Origin: Daphnia carinata
Taxonomy: Eukaryota; Arthropoda; Branchiopoda; Diplostraca; Daphniidae
DNA: 64,000 bases
Assembly (NCBI RefSeq): GCF_022539665.2
Contig: NC_081336.1
Span: 124,001 to 188,000 of the forward strand
Direction: 5' to 3'
The notes under the pieces are model-generated. The model searched no databases. It saw only the letters and a list, made by a program, of their open reading frames with translations, and was not told where the DNA came from. The position numbers were made by a program, and so were the translations under genes. Shown piece by piece: positions 49,531 to 61,800 of the stretch; within the stretch, counting starts at the first letter, position 1; the number at the start of each line of letters is the position of its first letter.

Positions 49531-50663
49531 TTTGTAACCGTCAGTTTCTCTGAAAGTATTGCAAAAGCTATGGTGATGAAAACATGAACGTATACCGTCA
49601 GGGGGAAACAGCTGATGTCACACTATTTTCCAGCAGACGAAATTTATGCGGGAATTTAAATAATATGCTGTGGGGGCTTTGCATGTATTCTTTATCTAAC
49701 ATAAACAAAAAGCGTACGGTTTTCCAATAAAATCCAGTACGAAAACAAAATAGACTTAGGCATTTTGACAAACTAGCAGAAATTTAAGAATAGGGCACTG
49801 AGCAATGGCACAGGACAAAAAAGAAATAAGAATACCACCAAATTCTGTTGCAGTCAAAAAATGCATTATTTTAAACAATTAATTAAGTACAATCATTGAA
49901 TCACCCATGGCAAATGGACAAACACGAGCTTGGTATTTTCCATAAGAACAAAGAAGTGCATTCATCAATAAGCTTTACGTTCAAAGCCTTCTTTAAAATG
50001 TTGCCTTTAAGAAAAATAATGGTGAAGTTACCTGGATGATTTGCAAAACAATATAATTAGTATATACTTACCACACATTCTCTAATACTTACGTTTAATA
50101 AATTTTTTATGGTTGGGTACTGTATGCAGCCACAGTAGCATAATAAGTACAATCTTACAGCTCTTTGGGAAGTAGAAAGGGATGACGAAAAGCAATTACG
50201 GAGAGTTTGTGTTGGGTTGTGTATCATTGCAGCATATTATAAAACTCCCTTTGTTATACTATTCTAGCTAGGATTTTCCTATGTTTCACCTTTGTTGGAG
50301 CTTAGATCTTTAAAGCATGTATGTTTTGAATGACGTGTCAGGTGTTCGCACTTGATGCACGCTGAGGGTTAATGATGCAGAGATTCTATCCTGGCAACTG
50401 TCACGAAAAAAGCATTCTTATTTCACACAACGATAGACAGGTTGAATGCTTAATTACAAACAGGTCTCACCTTAAAGTTCTTCTCAAAGATGTATATGTC
50501 GCCCTGCAGACTTAGAGTAACACAAAGCAGACGAAAATTCAAAATTTTGAAAACGAGATTTGATATTTTATATCCAGAATAAACTTGTATTTGATGTATA
50601 ACTAATTTGTATAAAAATACGAAAACTGTACATGTTAAGGTGAGGATCGATTTTTTAAAAATG
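49531..50663. other. Intergenic gap of 1.1 kb
   Basis: AT-rich, with no ORF, tRNA or repeat that I recognise. It contains the FIS1 upstream region and the 3' UTR of the Ras-like gene. Confidence 0.45.
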
Positions 50664-51804
50664 TTATATGGACGCGTTCTGACTTGATGGATAATTTATC
50701 GGATTCTTTTGGCGGGCAATAGAAATGGGTTTCGATTTGACTCCATACAGTAAGTGGCTGCTGTTGGTGTCGATATGCAACAAACTCATTTCAGGTGTTA
50801 AAACAGCAATCGAATCAACACTTCCGATGCTCGTATTTCCACTAGAATTGCTGCTTCTATCGCTGCAAGATGATAACGAACTTTTTCTAGTATTGGAAAG
50901 ACTTTTTTGGGCTTTGTTATTGTTGTTGTTTGCGGCATGACGAGTTTTAGTCACCAAGGCGCCGAGGATTTTCGAAAAGGCCGAGAATCTTATCATTCTC
51001 GGATAGGGTAGCATATGCGAACTGGATATCAATTGGCGGATCAATTTTTGAAAAACAATTTTCACTCCGCACTGATTTTGAGTAGGATAATCTTTGTAGA
51101 GTGACTCCGCAGCTGAAAACTCATCAAATGGACAACCAAATTCATCGGCGACAGCTTGGCCTTCTACACGTGTTACCTATAAGCGAATTCCATTGTTAGT
51201 TTTATTTGAAAAATATGTCGAAGAGGATTGCTGTTACCTGTCGTCTGTGTTGTAAATCCAATTGATTGGCCACTAAATATTTGGGTGAATTGAACGGTAA
51301 TCGCGAAAGGATTTGACGTGCTCTATCGAAAGATTTTGAGTTTGTTAGCGAATAGACGACAATGAAGGCATTGCATTTCTCGGTGTCCAGCGACAATAGC
51401 ATGTCATCTTCCTCTTGCACCTTATGTTTCAATTATAATACATAAATATTATTTCCCATAATCTATCTAAAACAATTACAAATAAACTACTTACATCGTT
51501 GTCGTGGGGTCGAGAAATATCAAGAATATCGACATTTGTTTTAAGCGATCCGCCCATGTAGGGAAAAGAATGATGGTAAGTCATGTCCGTGCCGGAATAA
51601 TAATCACCGATAAAACGACTCGTCAGGTATTGCACAGTCAGAGCTACAGATAGAATTATTCTATTTAGATTGTTTTTCAAATAAAAAAAATAAAGAAATG
51701 AACGAACCTGTTTTTCCAACGGCTGAAGATCCAAGGACGGTAATGCACAGTCGGCCACTGGTGGTTCTTATCGTCGATTTGACGTTGCCTAAAGATTCCT
51801 TCAT
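50664..51804 (-). CDS. Divergent Ras-like small GTPase
   Basis: Four exons (51804-51708, 51643-51495, 51420-51238, 51176-50664) give 313 aa. The GTPase fold starts with a good P-loop (LGSSAVGKT) and an effector-like 'RFIGDYY'. G3 reads LDISRPHDND instead of DTAG, G4 is ANQLD instead of NKxD, and G5 is FSAAES. A C-terminal extension of about 110 residues is Ser/Asn-rich and ends without a CAAX box. These traits recall RERG/RASL/RGK-type Ras relatives; I cannot name the orthologue. The start at 51,804 was chosen because a TATA box lies upstream; an in-frame ATG at 51,897 would add 31 residues with a basic N-terminus. Confidence 0.8.
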
Positions 51805-51899
51805 TTTTTTAGCTGAATGTACGAAACTTGAACGAAATGCGCGAACTACTCTCGTCTGAATGCTGCGATGTTTGATCCTGAAATCTCTTCGTGCCATCC

Positions 51900-51907
51900 T
51901 TTTTATA
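51900..51907 (-). promoter_or_regulatory. TATA box of the Ras-like gene
   Basis: 'ctataaaaagg' on the minus strand. Transcription about 30 bases downstream would start near 51,870 and leave the ATG at 51,804 as first start. An acceptor-like 'cacttttag' at about 51,953 suggests an alternative transcript with an upstream exon. Confidence 0.45.
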
Positions 51908-51972
51908 GCGGCGTACGGACATGCGCGGGGGATGCACAAACGCGAATCACCTAAAAGTGTTGCAATTTGCAA

Positions 51973-54900
51973 TATTAGTTTTTGAAAAATACGCTTTACG
52001 ATTGGGCATCAGTACAAACCACAAAAAAGAATTGATGTTCTGGCCTACATAATGTATACTTGCATCAGCAACAGCTCCTGTTAAATAAATGCATACAGTT
52101 AAAACAAAACTGTTAATACTGACCCACCTTTGATCCCCTGTAAGAACCGGGATGAAACGATAAGACAACTGTCGATTTTCCCACACCCAAGGTCATCACT
52201 TGTTATCAATCAATGGATGAACGCAGACAAGTGGGGACGAGTCAGACATCACGAAGCGTAGCCCCTGAGAAAGTTATGCTAATTGCCTATAGATATTTTG
52301 GCAAACTTGTGCTGATCATGTACAAAAAGTTACGCAGGATGAACTAAAGATCAAGGTCGGATCATGTTGAGTACATATCGACTGAGTTTACATGAACTTG
52401 GGTTTAAATGAATGTCAATTCACCTTGCACTTTAGTTAACGAAAAGAATAGAACGTCGATAGTTGATCAAGGTTAGATGGTGTGCATAAAAGAAGTGCAA
52501 CCTATTTCTGTGGCTTTTAACGCAACATAAACAAGATGTCACAAAAAGTACAAAAGCAACGAATACAGGCTAAACGTTCAAGCGAAATGTCCTACATAAA
52601 TCAGATACATTGTCACACTTATTAGCCTAAATAAAATGTAATGCAGGCAAATAGGTCAGCCAAAAACTTGGTTTGTTTCCTATGCATTTTTACATAGACG
52701 CATACGGCACGTTTAGCAACACTTTTTTAAAACTTTTCCCGTTAAACATTTCGAAAGAAACTAACATGTGTCTCATATGAGACACACACACGTGGCATAT
52801 ATTAAAATGGTATCTACGTACATGAAAAAGATAATTATAGGCCATTAAACGGCCGTGAAAGAGGGAGAGAGAGAGATCAAAGCTCTCCACAAGTCCATCA
52901 CAATGTCAATGGTGAATTGGGAGGCTAGATTACACTTAACAAGACTCCCTTGGAAGTCCAACTCTTTTCAAGCCATTGAAAAGATGCATATGAAATTGAT
53001 GTGATGAAAAAGAGAAAAAAAATAAAATCAAAAAAATTTTGGACTGCATGATCTTTCTCTCCAGTTATAATAGCCTCTATTATTTATATTTGATACTTAC
53101 TGCCCGTGGAGGAGATGAGCACGCCGACCTGGACGAACGAAATCAACGGCACGTGCCTATTTTTTATTTTCATTTTTTCTCCGTTTACCACCAAAAGAAT
53201 CCATTCAATCCACGTGGAGGCATTCGTTTTCGAGTTGTTTCTATGTCCTGGCATGTGTTGCGTTCAATTAAATTCTGGCAAAAAAAAAATGGCAGTTAAA
53301 AACTATTGTTTTTGCGGTGAAAAGGATTAAAAAGAGAAAACAGTTTTCGTACCTGTCAGCCAAATTCAGAGACTAAATCGAACAAACAAAAAGTCAAGGA
53401 CAAACCGTCGCAAAAAAATATCAGTGGTGTAAGGCAGCTGAAAATTGTTCAAGTTTTTCTTACCTACCCTTGCCTTCTAAGCAAGTCAATGACAACAATG
53501 GCTGCCATCGGCACACCAACTGTAGAAAAAAATTTCATTCGTTTGTCCAAGTTCTAAATCGATGCCATGAAGCGTTGAAATACTGAAATCTGTACCACCG
53601 GCTTCAATGTTAAACAACGGCCATTTTTCACAAGCGTAGTCGACCACGCCACAATTGAAAACGATAAACATTTGAACACGATTAAACGTTACATAACTAA
53701 CTTTGTCTTTACATGGTGCCAGTTAGGTAACAAATGACTGCAGCGAAAAGTTGTGACCATTGCTGTACGGATTAATAGAGGCACTAATTACAGATAAATA
53801 TTTTTAAAATCTATTTTTGCACAAAAAATAGGAAGTATGGAGCACGAGGCATGTTGGAGCTATGCCACGTGCAGGTTTGTGCGGCCTAATAGTCAATCAC
53901 CAGGCAGCATACGCATCGTCGCTGTAGTCACCGTTTTACGTAACGCAAAAAACAATTGTCGAAAAACCTAAGCATCATCCAAAATTTTCGTATTATGTCT
54001 CCATGAAAATGTCGTTATATCCATTTCCTCAATAGTGCAAAACCTTATCGATTTCCTGATTTCTATTTGGAACGGCAGCAGTGTCAATCATTGCGTTGAT
54101 TGCAGCGTTGCTAAAACGCCATTTGTATCTACTACGTCTCTCGAAGAGCTTGACTCACCCAGCCTCTATTATTTGGCTTCATTGTTTAATGTTCTAGATT
54201 GACATGGACGTCTGATGCTATTACAAAAGAGAAAAACCATTTATATGGGTCGTTGCACTGGTGGGCATTGAAGGCGTTCCGTTTTTTAATTGGAAATAAT
54301 GCTGAGGCTCTATAGCAGCGTCCGTCTACATCATTATTACTGAAGCTGACATGGTCGCGTAGTGCGCAGAACTACCACAGATTGTTGTGTAATCACTCTG
54401 TGTAAATTGATCGTCTGGCTGCCCAGTGTTGATATCAAATTTGCCACGCAGTTTATTATTGCAGAAAAGTGTTGAACCAAAAAGTAAACGTTTCTTTGAC
54501 GTACAATTCGTTCAACAAGTGAACTTTGTTAAACGCATAAAATAATGGAAATGTGCTGGTTCACGGAAAGAGATGAAACTACAATCGCCAATTCAATTTG
54601 CCAATCGGAATAGTTTTCTGGGTCTTTGAACAACAACAACAAACCAGATTGTCTAGTAAATCGCTGGGACCTATTTAGCATCACCTTGGATTCTAGACAA
54701 CTGAAAGCACGCGGATCGACACGCGTTCCATTCTTTCCTTGTGCCTATCCTGATCTGCTGTTAAACTGAGCATATTTAGCCAGTCCATTGCCCCGAGATA
54801 TTCAAACAACTGATGTGGCCCAAGGCAGGGATTTCTTGCATTGCTCTCTATCATCTCCGTTAGGAAGTTGACGTATTTGAAGAGCCGTAAACAAAACACT

Positions 54901-55597
54901 AGAAATTTCTTTTCCGGAAGGAATTGCCACGTATTACGTTTTATTTTTAAAATTAAAAAAACACGACGAGAATACTTTTTAATTACCATGCCTTAGTGGT
55001 TTGGTCGCCCATTTCCATGTGGTGATGGTGTCCGCTGTCTAGTAATCTAATTACCTGTTAATAGATTATTTGCTTGACGTTCATTGAGCTAGTCACATAG
55101 CTCCTAATCAATTTTATATCGTCACGTGGATGCCAACGTGAAACCTATCTGTGGAGGCAAGGCTCCCTCAACTCTATGCAGGCATAACTGCCAGATGGGT
55201 AGTCGTTGAGGCAAGTATCTACGAATGTTTTCTTCCTTGAAAAGAAAGCTGTCAAAGTCATGCGTAGCAATCGCCAATACCTGTCTAACAACTACCCCCG
55301 CATCGTTATGCGATGGAAAAAAAAAACAGGATCACATGGCCGAGGATCCCGTGGATCGATAAAAACCAGACGAATCACACAGAAGATGTGAAACGTCTAC
55401 AAGTTGTCAAAGAACAGCACTCATCCCTGTTGGAAACGATACTTACAATCAACTGTAAGCAATAAAAAATCTGAGGGAGAGACAGTTTCCTATTAGGATG
55501 GCATTGTCTGTTTTAATTGATGAGAAGAATAACACTGTTGACATTTGTTTAAAAAAGAACACATATGTGAATTGATGATACAGTATTTAGATTACTT
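51973..55597. other. Intergenic region of 3.6 kb
   Basis: This is the largest gap in the gene-rich half. On the minus strand a short GC-richer stretch (about 53,157-53,098) sits between an acceptor-like 'aaaaatag' and a good donor ('gggca|gtaagtat'), so it could be a lone exon of an unseen transcript. ORFs at 54,693-54,989 (98 codons, minus) and 53,486-53,671 (minus) resemble no protein known to me. A GA-repeat lies near 52,862. I see no RNA gene. Confidence 0.4.
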
Positions 55598-56416
55598 TCA
55601 ATTGTTGGCAGCAGACGTTGCAACTTTTTGTTGAATCATCTTACCCCATCCTCCTCTGCCACCATCAAAATCTGTTCGGTACTCATCCCTCACCTTGAGA
55701 AATGAAACATTTTAATCAACATTGTAAGTTTGTTGACAAAAACAGTTTTAGTACTGACCTGTCCTCCAGTTTTGCCTCTACCATACTGCCTTCCTTCAAT
55801 AAATCCTGCATCCCAGTCAGTTCGCACAATTCTGTCGTCCAGTCTAGTCCCATTCACAAATCGGATGGCATTTTCAGCATCACCTCTGAGGTAAAACCTA
55901 AAAATTGAAATTTTTGGGATTTGATTGGTTGTATTGAATTTTCCTTTTACACTACATAATTGTGAAATGCTTACTCAACAAAACAAAAGCCACATGGGGT
56001 TCTTGTGAATTTGTCCAAACCCATAATGATCCTTTTGACATCTCCACATTTGGAAAACAATTCATGAATCTAAGACAGAAAAAATTTAATTTAATCTAAA
56101 ATTTCATGAGAAACTTTGCAAGTATTGGAAATACCTGTTCCTCAGTAGTGTAAAATGATAAGTTTCCAACATACAATGTGGAAGACTGACTCAACAGACG
56201 CTCTTGTTCTACACGTGAACCCTAAATGATACAAATTATTTGGTCTTTTAAATCGAATTAATATAAATAAATGAAGTATTGTTTTTCCAATTTCATAGAA
56301 CATTAAATAACAATAAATGCTTGACGAGTATCGAATCCATAATGGAAATATTTTTTCTTACACCTCAGCAGCCTTACTTTGAAATGTTGGTCTCTGTAAG
56401 TGCTTGCCACCGCCAT
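55598..56416 (-). CDS. NCBP2: Nuclear cap-binding protein subunit 2 (CBP20)
   Basis: Five exons (56416-56378, 56221-56135, 56069-55975, 55897-55759, 55693-55598) give 151 aa. CBP20 binds the m7G cap in complex with CBP80 and serves pre-mRNA splicing, export and the pioneer round of translation. A single RRM shows RNP2 '[11 protein letters not shown]' and RNP1 '[10 protein letters not shown]'. Cap-stacking tyrosines lie in 'ASTYRDQHF' and 'TLYVGN'. The C-terminus carries the family signature '[11 protein letters not shown]', '[19 protein letters not shown]' and a Gly-rich turn. Splice phases and length match the family. Confidence 0.97.
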
Positions 56417-57324
56417 TATCAGAAATTCAATCAAGAAATCAATTCCACCCTCGTCCCACTCTCCACAGAAGCAATCGTTGTTTTTACCCCAATCAAGTAG
56501 TTAAGTTTAATCTTGGTAAACTATAAAAAGGTAAATGCATGTGTTGAAAAAACTCAACGTTCCGTTTACACAACAAATGACGCGGGATGAGCGTAGATTT
56601 GTAAAAATGCAACAGATGCCCAATAGGTTACACTACTGAAATCGGCATGAATATTGACAGCCGAGCACCAACTGTTATAAATTGTTCAATAATATACAGT
56701 TTATAAAACTAAAAAAGAAAATACACTCAAAAACTAAGTGTGGTGTAGCGATGTAAAGAAATATAGCTTTTTTTGAGGAAGTGAATCATATAGCAATCCG
56801 ATTTACCTCCCCCCCCCAAAAAAAAAATTATCGGACTTCTCTTTGGTTTTCCTTCTACCGCCATCTACTTGACAGGTTTCTAGTTATTTCTCTCCATACA
56901 TTCACTATATATTTCAGGTGCACCGCGCTAGCGTTGTAACGTACTGGCGCGCTAGTAGGACGTCAAATATTCGATGTATTTCAAAAAAGATTAACTTAGT
57001 GAAAAAAATAGCAATTTTCCCGGAATCAGCATTCACTTTTGAGCGTATCCTGTGATATTCAACCGATTCCGATGAGTTTCAGTTTTTGTACAAAAAATTT
57101 TTAAGCCCGACTAAATAAACCCGATTTTTCTCATTCGGATTTTATTTCTGCAAAAACTAACACTCATCGCTAGATGGCTCTTCTTTCGAGATTGTTCCTG
57201 AATTTGCGGTAAACATTTTGATTGACGTCTGCTTGTCCCATGCGTTCGCTGGCTACATAGCAATTACTGCGTCTCATTTTTCGTAGGTTGTATGATATTA
57301 ACTCGTGAAACTGTTTTCAAAATA
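56417..57324. promoter_or_regulatory. Divergent upstream region, NCBP2 and HSPBP1
   Basis: About 0.9 kb between opposite start codons. It holds a C-run/A-run near 56,812-56,828 and, at 57,100-57,130, 'aagcccgactaaataaacccga', which weakly recalls the CCCGA core of the satellite modules. No TATA box is evident near either gene. Confidence 0.5.
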
Positions 57325-58536
57325 ATGGAACCTCCGCGGCAGCCAAGAGACATGCAAGGGCTTTTGAGGTTTGCTATTGAAGGCACGGCTTCTGAAGATC
57401 GAACAACTATGACATCCATGACTGATGAAAGAAGGCGCTGGTTGGAAGAAGCTCTGAGGGGGCTATCAGTGGATGTAGTAGCTGAAATCTCCAAATCATT
57501 AAATATTCTCAATCCAGATCGAGTAGAGAGTCCGGAAGAAGATCCAGGAGAAATGGAAGAAGCACTTGAAATGATTACTGATTTTGTCGATTCGATGGAC
57601 ACAGCCAATGGTACGGTTAATGTTGTCTGGATATTAATAATGATTTGACAAGTGTTTAAATTCTAGATTTTCACAAGATCGGAGGATTCTTTATCCTCAT
57701 TCCCTGCTTGAACTCTCCTCATGATGGAGTTCGTTGGCGATGCTGCCAGTTGATTGGCACCATAACTCAGAACAACCCATACTGCCAGCAGCAAGTGCTT
57801 AAAGAAGATCTGCTACCCATTTTGCTTAAGATGCTGGAGAATGATGATTGTGAAGAAGCACGAGTCAAGGCACTGTTTGCCATTTCATGTAACTAGGCTA
57901 TTTCTTAGTCCATCGGTGAACTTCAATTAATACTGGCAACATTGCTGGTTAGGTTTGACAAGAGAATGTCCAGAAGCTCAGGATGCATTTGTCAACTGTG
58001 ACGGATTTTCATCTCTATTGAGGGCACTACAGTCATCAGTTGGAAAATTGAAAATTAAGGCATCATTCATGCTAACTTGTTTATGTAATGAAGATCCATC
58101 ATTCAAAGGTATTCATACTAAGAAACTGTTGTTGTTTAGAAACTTTTCTTGCAACTCTCTCCCCAAAATTAGACACCTTGTGTAACATGGGATTCGTCGA
58201 GCAGTTCGTGGCTCTCTTGCAAAGAGATCACGATTCAACACACGAACATCTTCTGGCCGCTTTACTAGCTCTTACGCAAGGCCACCCGCCATCGATAGAA
58301 GAGTGTCGCAGGTCAGAATTTCTATTACGCGAATTTCTGGACAATCGTATTGAGTTGATCAAAGATCGGGATGAATGTCTGGTAACTATTATTTCTCTTT
58401 TTTTTTGTGCATTGTTACTGTTGTTTGGGTAGATTTTGTAATTTTTTTTTTTTCATTCATTTTACAGGAAGAAACCGAATATTGTCGCACGTTATTATCG
58501 GTAATCTTTAAGGAGGATATTGTTGAAGACAGATGA
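57325..58536 (+). CDS. HSPBP1: Hsp70-binding protein 1 (Fes1-type nucleotide exchange factor)
   Basis: Five exons (57325-57610, 57667-57888, 57953-58108, 58173-58381, 58468-58536) give 313 aa. HSPBP1/Fes1 proteins are Armadillo-fold exchange factors that clamp the Hsp70 ATPase lobe and trigger ADP release. The N-terminus has the family pattern 'PRDMQGLLRFAIEG', and four Armadillo-like repeats follow: 'IGGFFILIPCLNSPHDGVRW', 'ARVKALFAIS', 'KLKIKASFMLTCL', 'GFVEQFVALLQ'. The ATG at 57,325 was preferred for its A at -3 and G at +4. An in-frame ATG at 57,292 in poor context would add 11 residues. Convergent with the PVR gene 330 bases downstream. Confidence 0.93.
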
Positions 58537-58867
58537 ATTTTTCAGATCAGGTGGTTATAGAAAGAGAATTAAAGAGGCTGGTAATATGGAGGCGCAATAC
58601 ACCGAACGTCCTTTTTGTTAGATCAGTTTGTCGTTCTGGTTTTTGAAAAAAAAGGTGGTTATGCGTCTATTGCAACGAAATTGATTTCGCGTGGCTTTTG
58701 GTTCTCAAGCCCCCCCTCCCCTCGATTAGTGGCTATGGTTAATCTACGTGTTTCGTGTTTGCAGCCAGATACACATCTGGATATTTTAAAGTAGAAAAGA
58801 AGCTCAAGTTCACGTCAAGGATATCAGGTCCGTAAAACATAAAAATAATAATAATAGTTAAGCGGGA
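58537..58867. other. Convergent 3' gap, HSPBP1 and PVR
   Basis: 331 bases holding both 3' UTRs. No canonical AATAAA is obvious on either strand; an AATAATAATAA tract lies near 58,845-58,858. Confidence 0.5.
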
Positions 58868-61800
58868 TTAAAGCTCTTGGACGTTGACGTAGCCAACGGT
58901 TTGCTGTTGGTTGCTTGCGACTTCCTCGCACGAGATATCATCAACAAGGCTCCCAAACCGCTCGGCATTGCGGCGACTATACGGTTCGTTCATGTCCGTA
59001 TATTTGCTCCTGACAGCGGCCTCCACCCAGTCGCCTAACATTAGCTCTAGTTGGCCGAATGTGGGCCTCACGGTGGGATCGGCCTTCCAGCACCGAGAAA
59101 TGATTTGCGCCACGGTGTTTGGACTCTGTCGCGGTATTTCCATGCGACCCCCATTTTCCAAGTGCTGAATTAAAGACCCGATGTCTTCCATGTCTAAGAA
59201 AAGCCATTTTGGTTTATCAACGTCTTTGGTTCAAAATTTAATAAGAAAAGAAAAACCTGGATAAGGAACTTTTCCTAAGGAAAACATCTCCCACATGGTG
59301 ATTCCAAATGCCCAAACGTCCGATTGGCTAGAAAAGATACGATCCACCAGGGATTCAAGTGCCATCCATTTGACTGGCAGCATTGCCTTTTCAGCCAAAG
59401 AAAACATTGATTTTTAAAATGAGAAGTAGGATAATAGATGAAAATTAAAATTCAATTACATCTCCCTTCTTTTTGTAATTGCTGTCCTGATAAATTTTCC
59501 GGGATAGTCCAAAATCAGCTATTTTGACAACGCCATCATTTGCCAGTAAGATATTACGGGTTGCCAAATCTCCATGAACCACCTGTCATCAATCAATAAA
59601 TAATACGGCCCCTTTTTTTCTTGTACTTATTTAAAATAAAAACTTGCGTTTCTTCCGGAAAGATAGTCCATTCCTCGAGCAATCTGGAACGACCAGCAGA
59701 TCAAATCACGAGTCGAAAAAGGCTGATTGTTTACAGTATCAACCTCTTCCTCTTGCTCGACCGGTGGCGACCGATTGAACGACACAGATCCTAATAATAA
59801 TTTTCCAAAAAATATTTTCTGTAATTCCATAACCAATGCGATATTTGGTTTGTTGTTACCACGATTGTTTAAAATCATTACGAGATAGTCGGTGTGGTTT
59901 TCGCGGCGACTCTTTTGCGTTCCGGCTTTACTGGAACAGGAACAAATGCCGGAGCAGAAGCAGCAGGAGCACCCATGTAGAGATAGTCAGCCTCACCACA
60001 ATTGCTTCTATTGTTCAAGGAAGAGTTTAACTCCGATAAAGAAATAATAATTTCCAATTATTAAAAAATGCCTGAACTGATTTTGTTGAGGCACATCGAT
60101 TGGTAAAAGGTCGCCGTTCACGTCAACTTGATCGACATAACAGTGGCGATTAGCCAACAGATGATTAAGAAGGTTGCCGAAACGGCAGTACTCGACGATG
60201 ACGAGGAAATCCCCTTTTTCAAACAAGTAACACGTTAAAAAAAAAAAAAAAACTAGATTGCAATAATAGGAATAATAGAAAAAAGGTACACACCAGCCGA
60301 AATGTCCGTGCAAGCTCCCAGTAAATTGACAATATTTAGATGGGATCCAAGATGAATAAGAATTTTGAGTTCAGACACGAGACTGGCCAGCGCACCTAAA
60401 TCAGCGTAGGATCGTACCATTTTGACGGCCACAGTTTCAGTTTTCGATTCTTCACCAGGAACTATTCCTTTGGCTTCGGCTTGTAAAACTCTTCCGAAGC
60501 AACCGGCACCCAATTGCTTGCCTAGAACTCAGCCAAATCAATAATTCATTCGCATACAACAGCTTTGTCCAGTTATACCGAGTTTGAGACGATCGCGAGG
60601 AAATTCCCATCTTTTATCGTAAGGCAGTAATTCCGATTGGCCGTCTAACGGCAGTTTACGGTTGATCCTTTGGGGATTGCCAGCTAACAAAGGTTCCAGC
60701 ATTTTAGCAATATCGGTCGCATTCCTGGCATTCTAGTAATTTTTAACGGGGTCAAACATTTCGTAATTAAAGGAAAAAAATATATATCTTATCAATGTTG
60801 GCGATTGTCTCGTACCGTCAAGCGGACGTAAAAAATCCGGGCCGCCAACAAGAGGACGACAGCAATTACGATAAGAACTACAGTGATGGTAATTGTTGCT
60901 ATATAGTAGTCGTCGTCTAAGGCCACTTCAAGACGAAAAGTTTGATTATCGCTTCCTAGACGATTTTCGAAAAGGCACGTATATTCGCCCTTGCTAGTCT
61001 CTGCCATATCCATCAGGTGGAGGTATGAATACAATGTGCCATTTATAGTCGTTTCGTTGATTATCAAATCCTTGATTACCCGATCCTTATCGACGATAAC
61101 ACCATCCTTTAGTTTAAAACGAAAACTTTAGAAAATACTTGTAATAGAATATATCTTTTGGCTTTTGTTTCATTACTTTCAACCAAGACACTGTAGGTGT
61201 AGGCGCGCCCTCCACCAAGTGACATGCGAGTTGTGTGTTCTCTCTCTCTTGGGTTTTGACCGTAAGATATTTTTTCTTCCGATCGAATTTTTTTGCTAAC
61301 TGTGGAACCTTGGCGTCTCGTACCTCCATGGAATAATATCGAACGGCTACGCTGTGCCTCAGATTGTCCCGATAGCGACATTCGTACATGCCTGTTGCCG
61401 ATTTACTAATATTTCTCCACCTCACTTCGGTAATGCACAAATCCTGTGCTTTTCTTATGTCCCTATTGGGCGTCTGAATAACGCGAGAGATTCCTTGCGA
61501 AAACAAAAACATTTATAATTAAACGGCGATACGAGAAGCAACAAAATCTGTACCGGCTGGATGTTGTAGCGATCCAGTTTCAATCGCTACGCTCGGCCCC
61601 GAAGGAGGATGCCAAGTGATCACGGAATGGCCGTAATAGGTCTCACATTTGATTGTGACATCGTCACCCTCAACTATCGCTCCCAAATCGCTAACTGTCA
61701 GCCTGATATCTGGGACATAATAACATAAATTAGGACACAATTCATACTGAAAATGTTTTAACATGCCTTACCTGCTACGGTTACATCTATGAAAAGATGA

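Noticed and set aside
54693-54989. 98-codon minus ORF as a gene
   Set aside because: It matches no family I know, has no supporting splice or promoter signals, and its composition is like the surrounding intergenic DNA.
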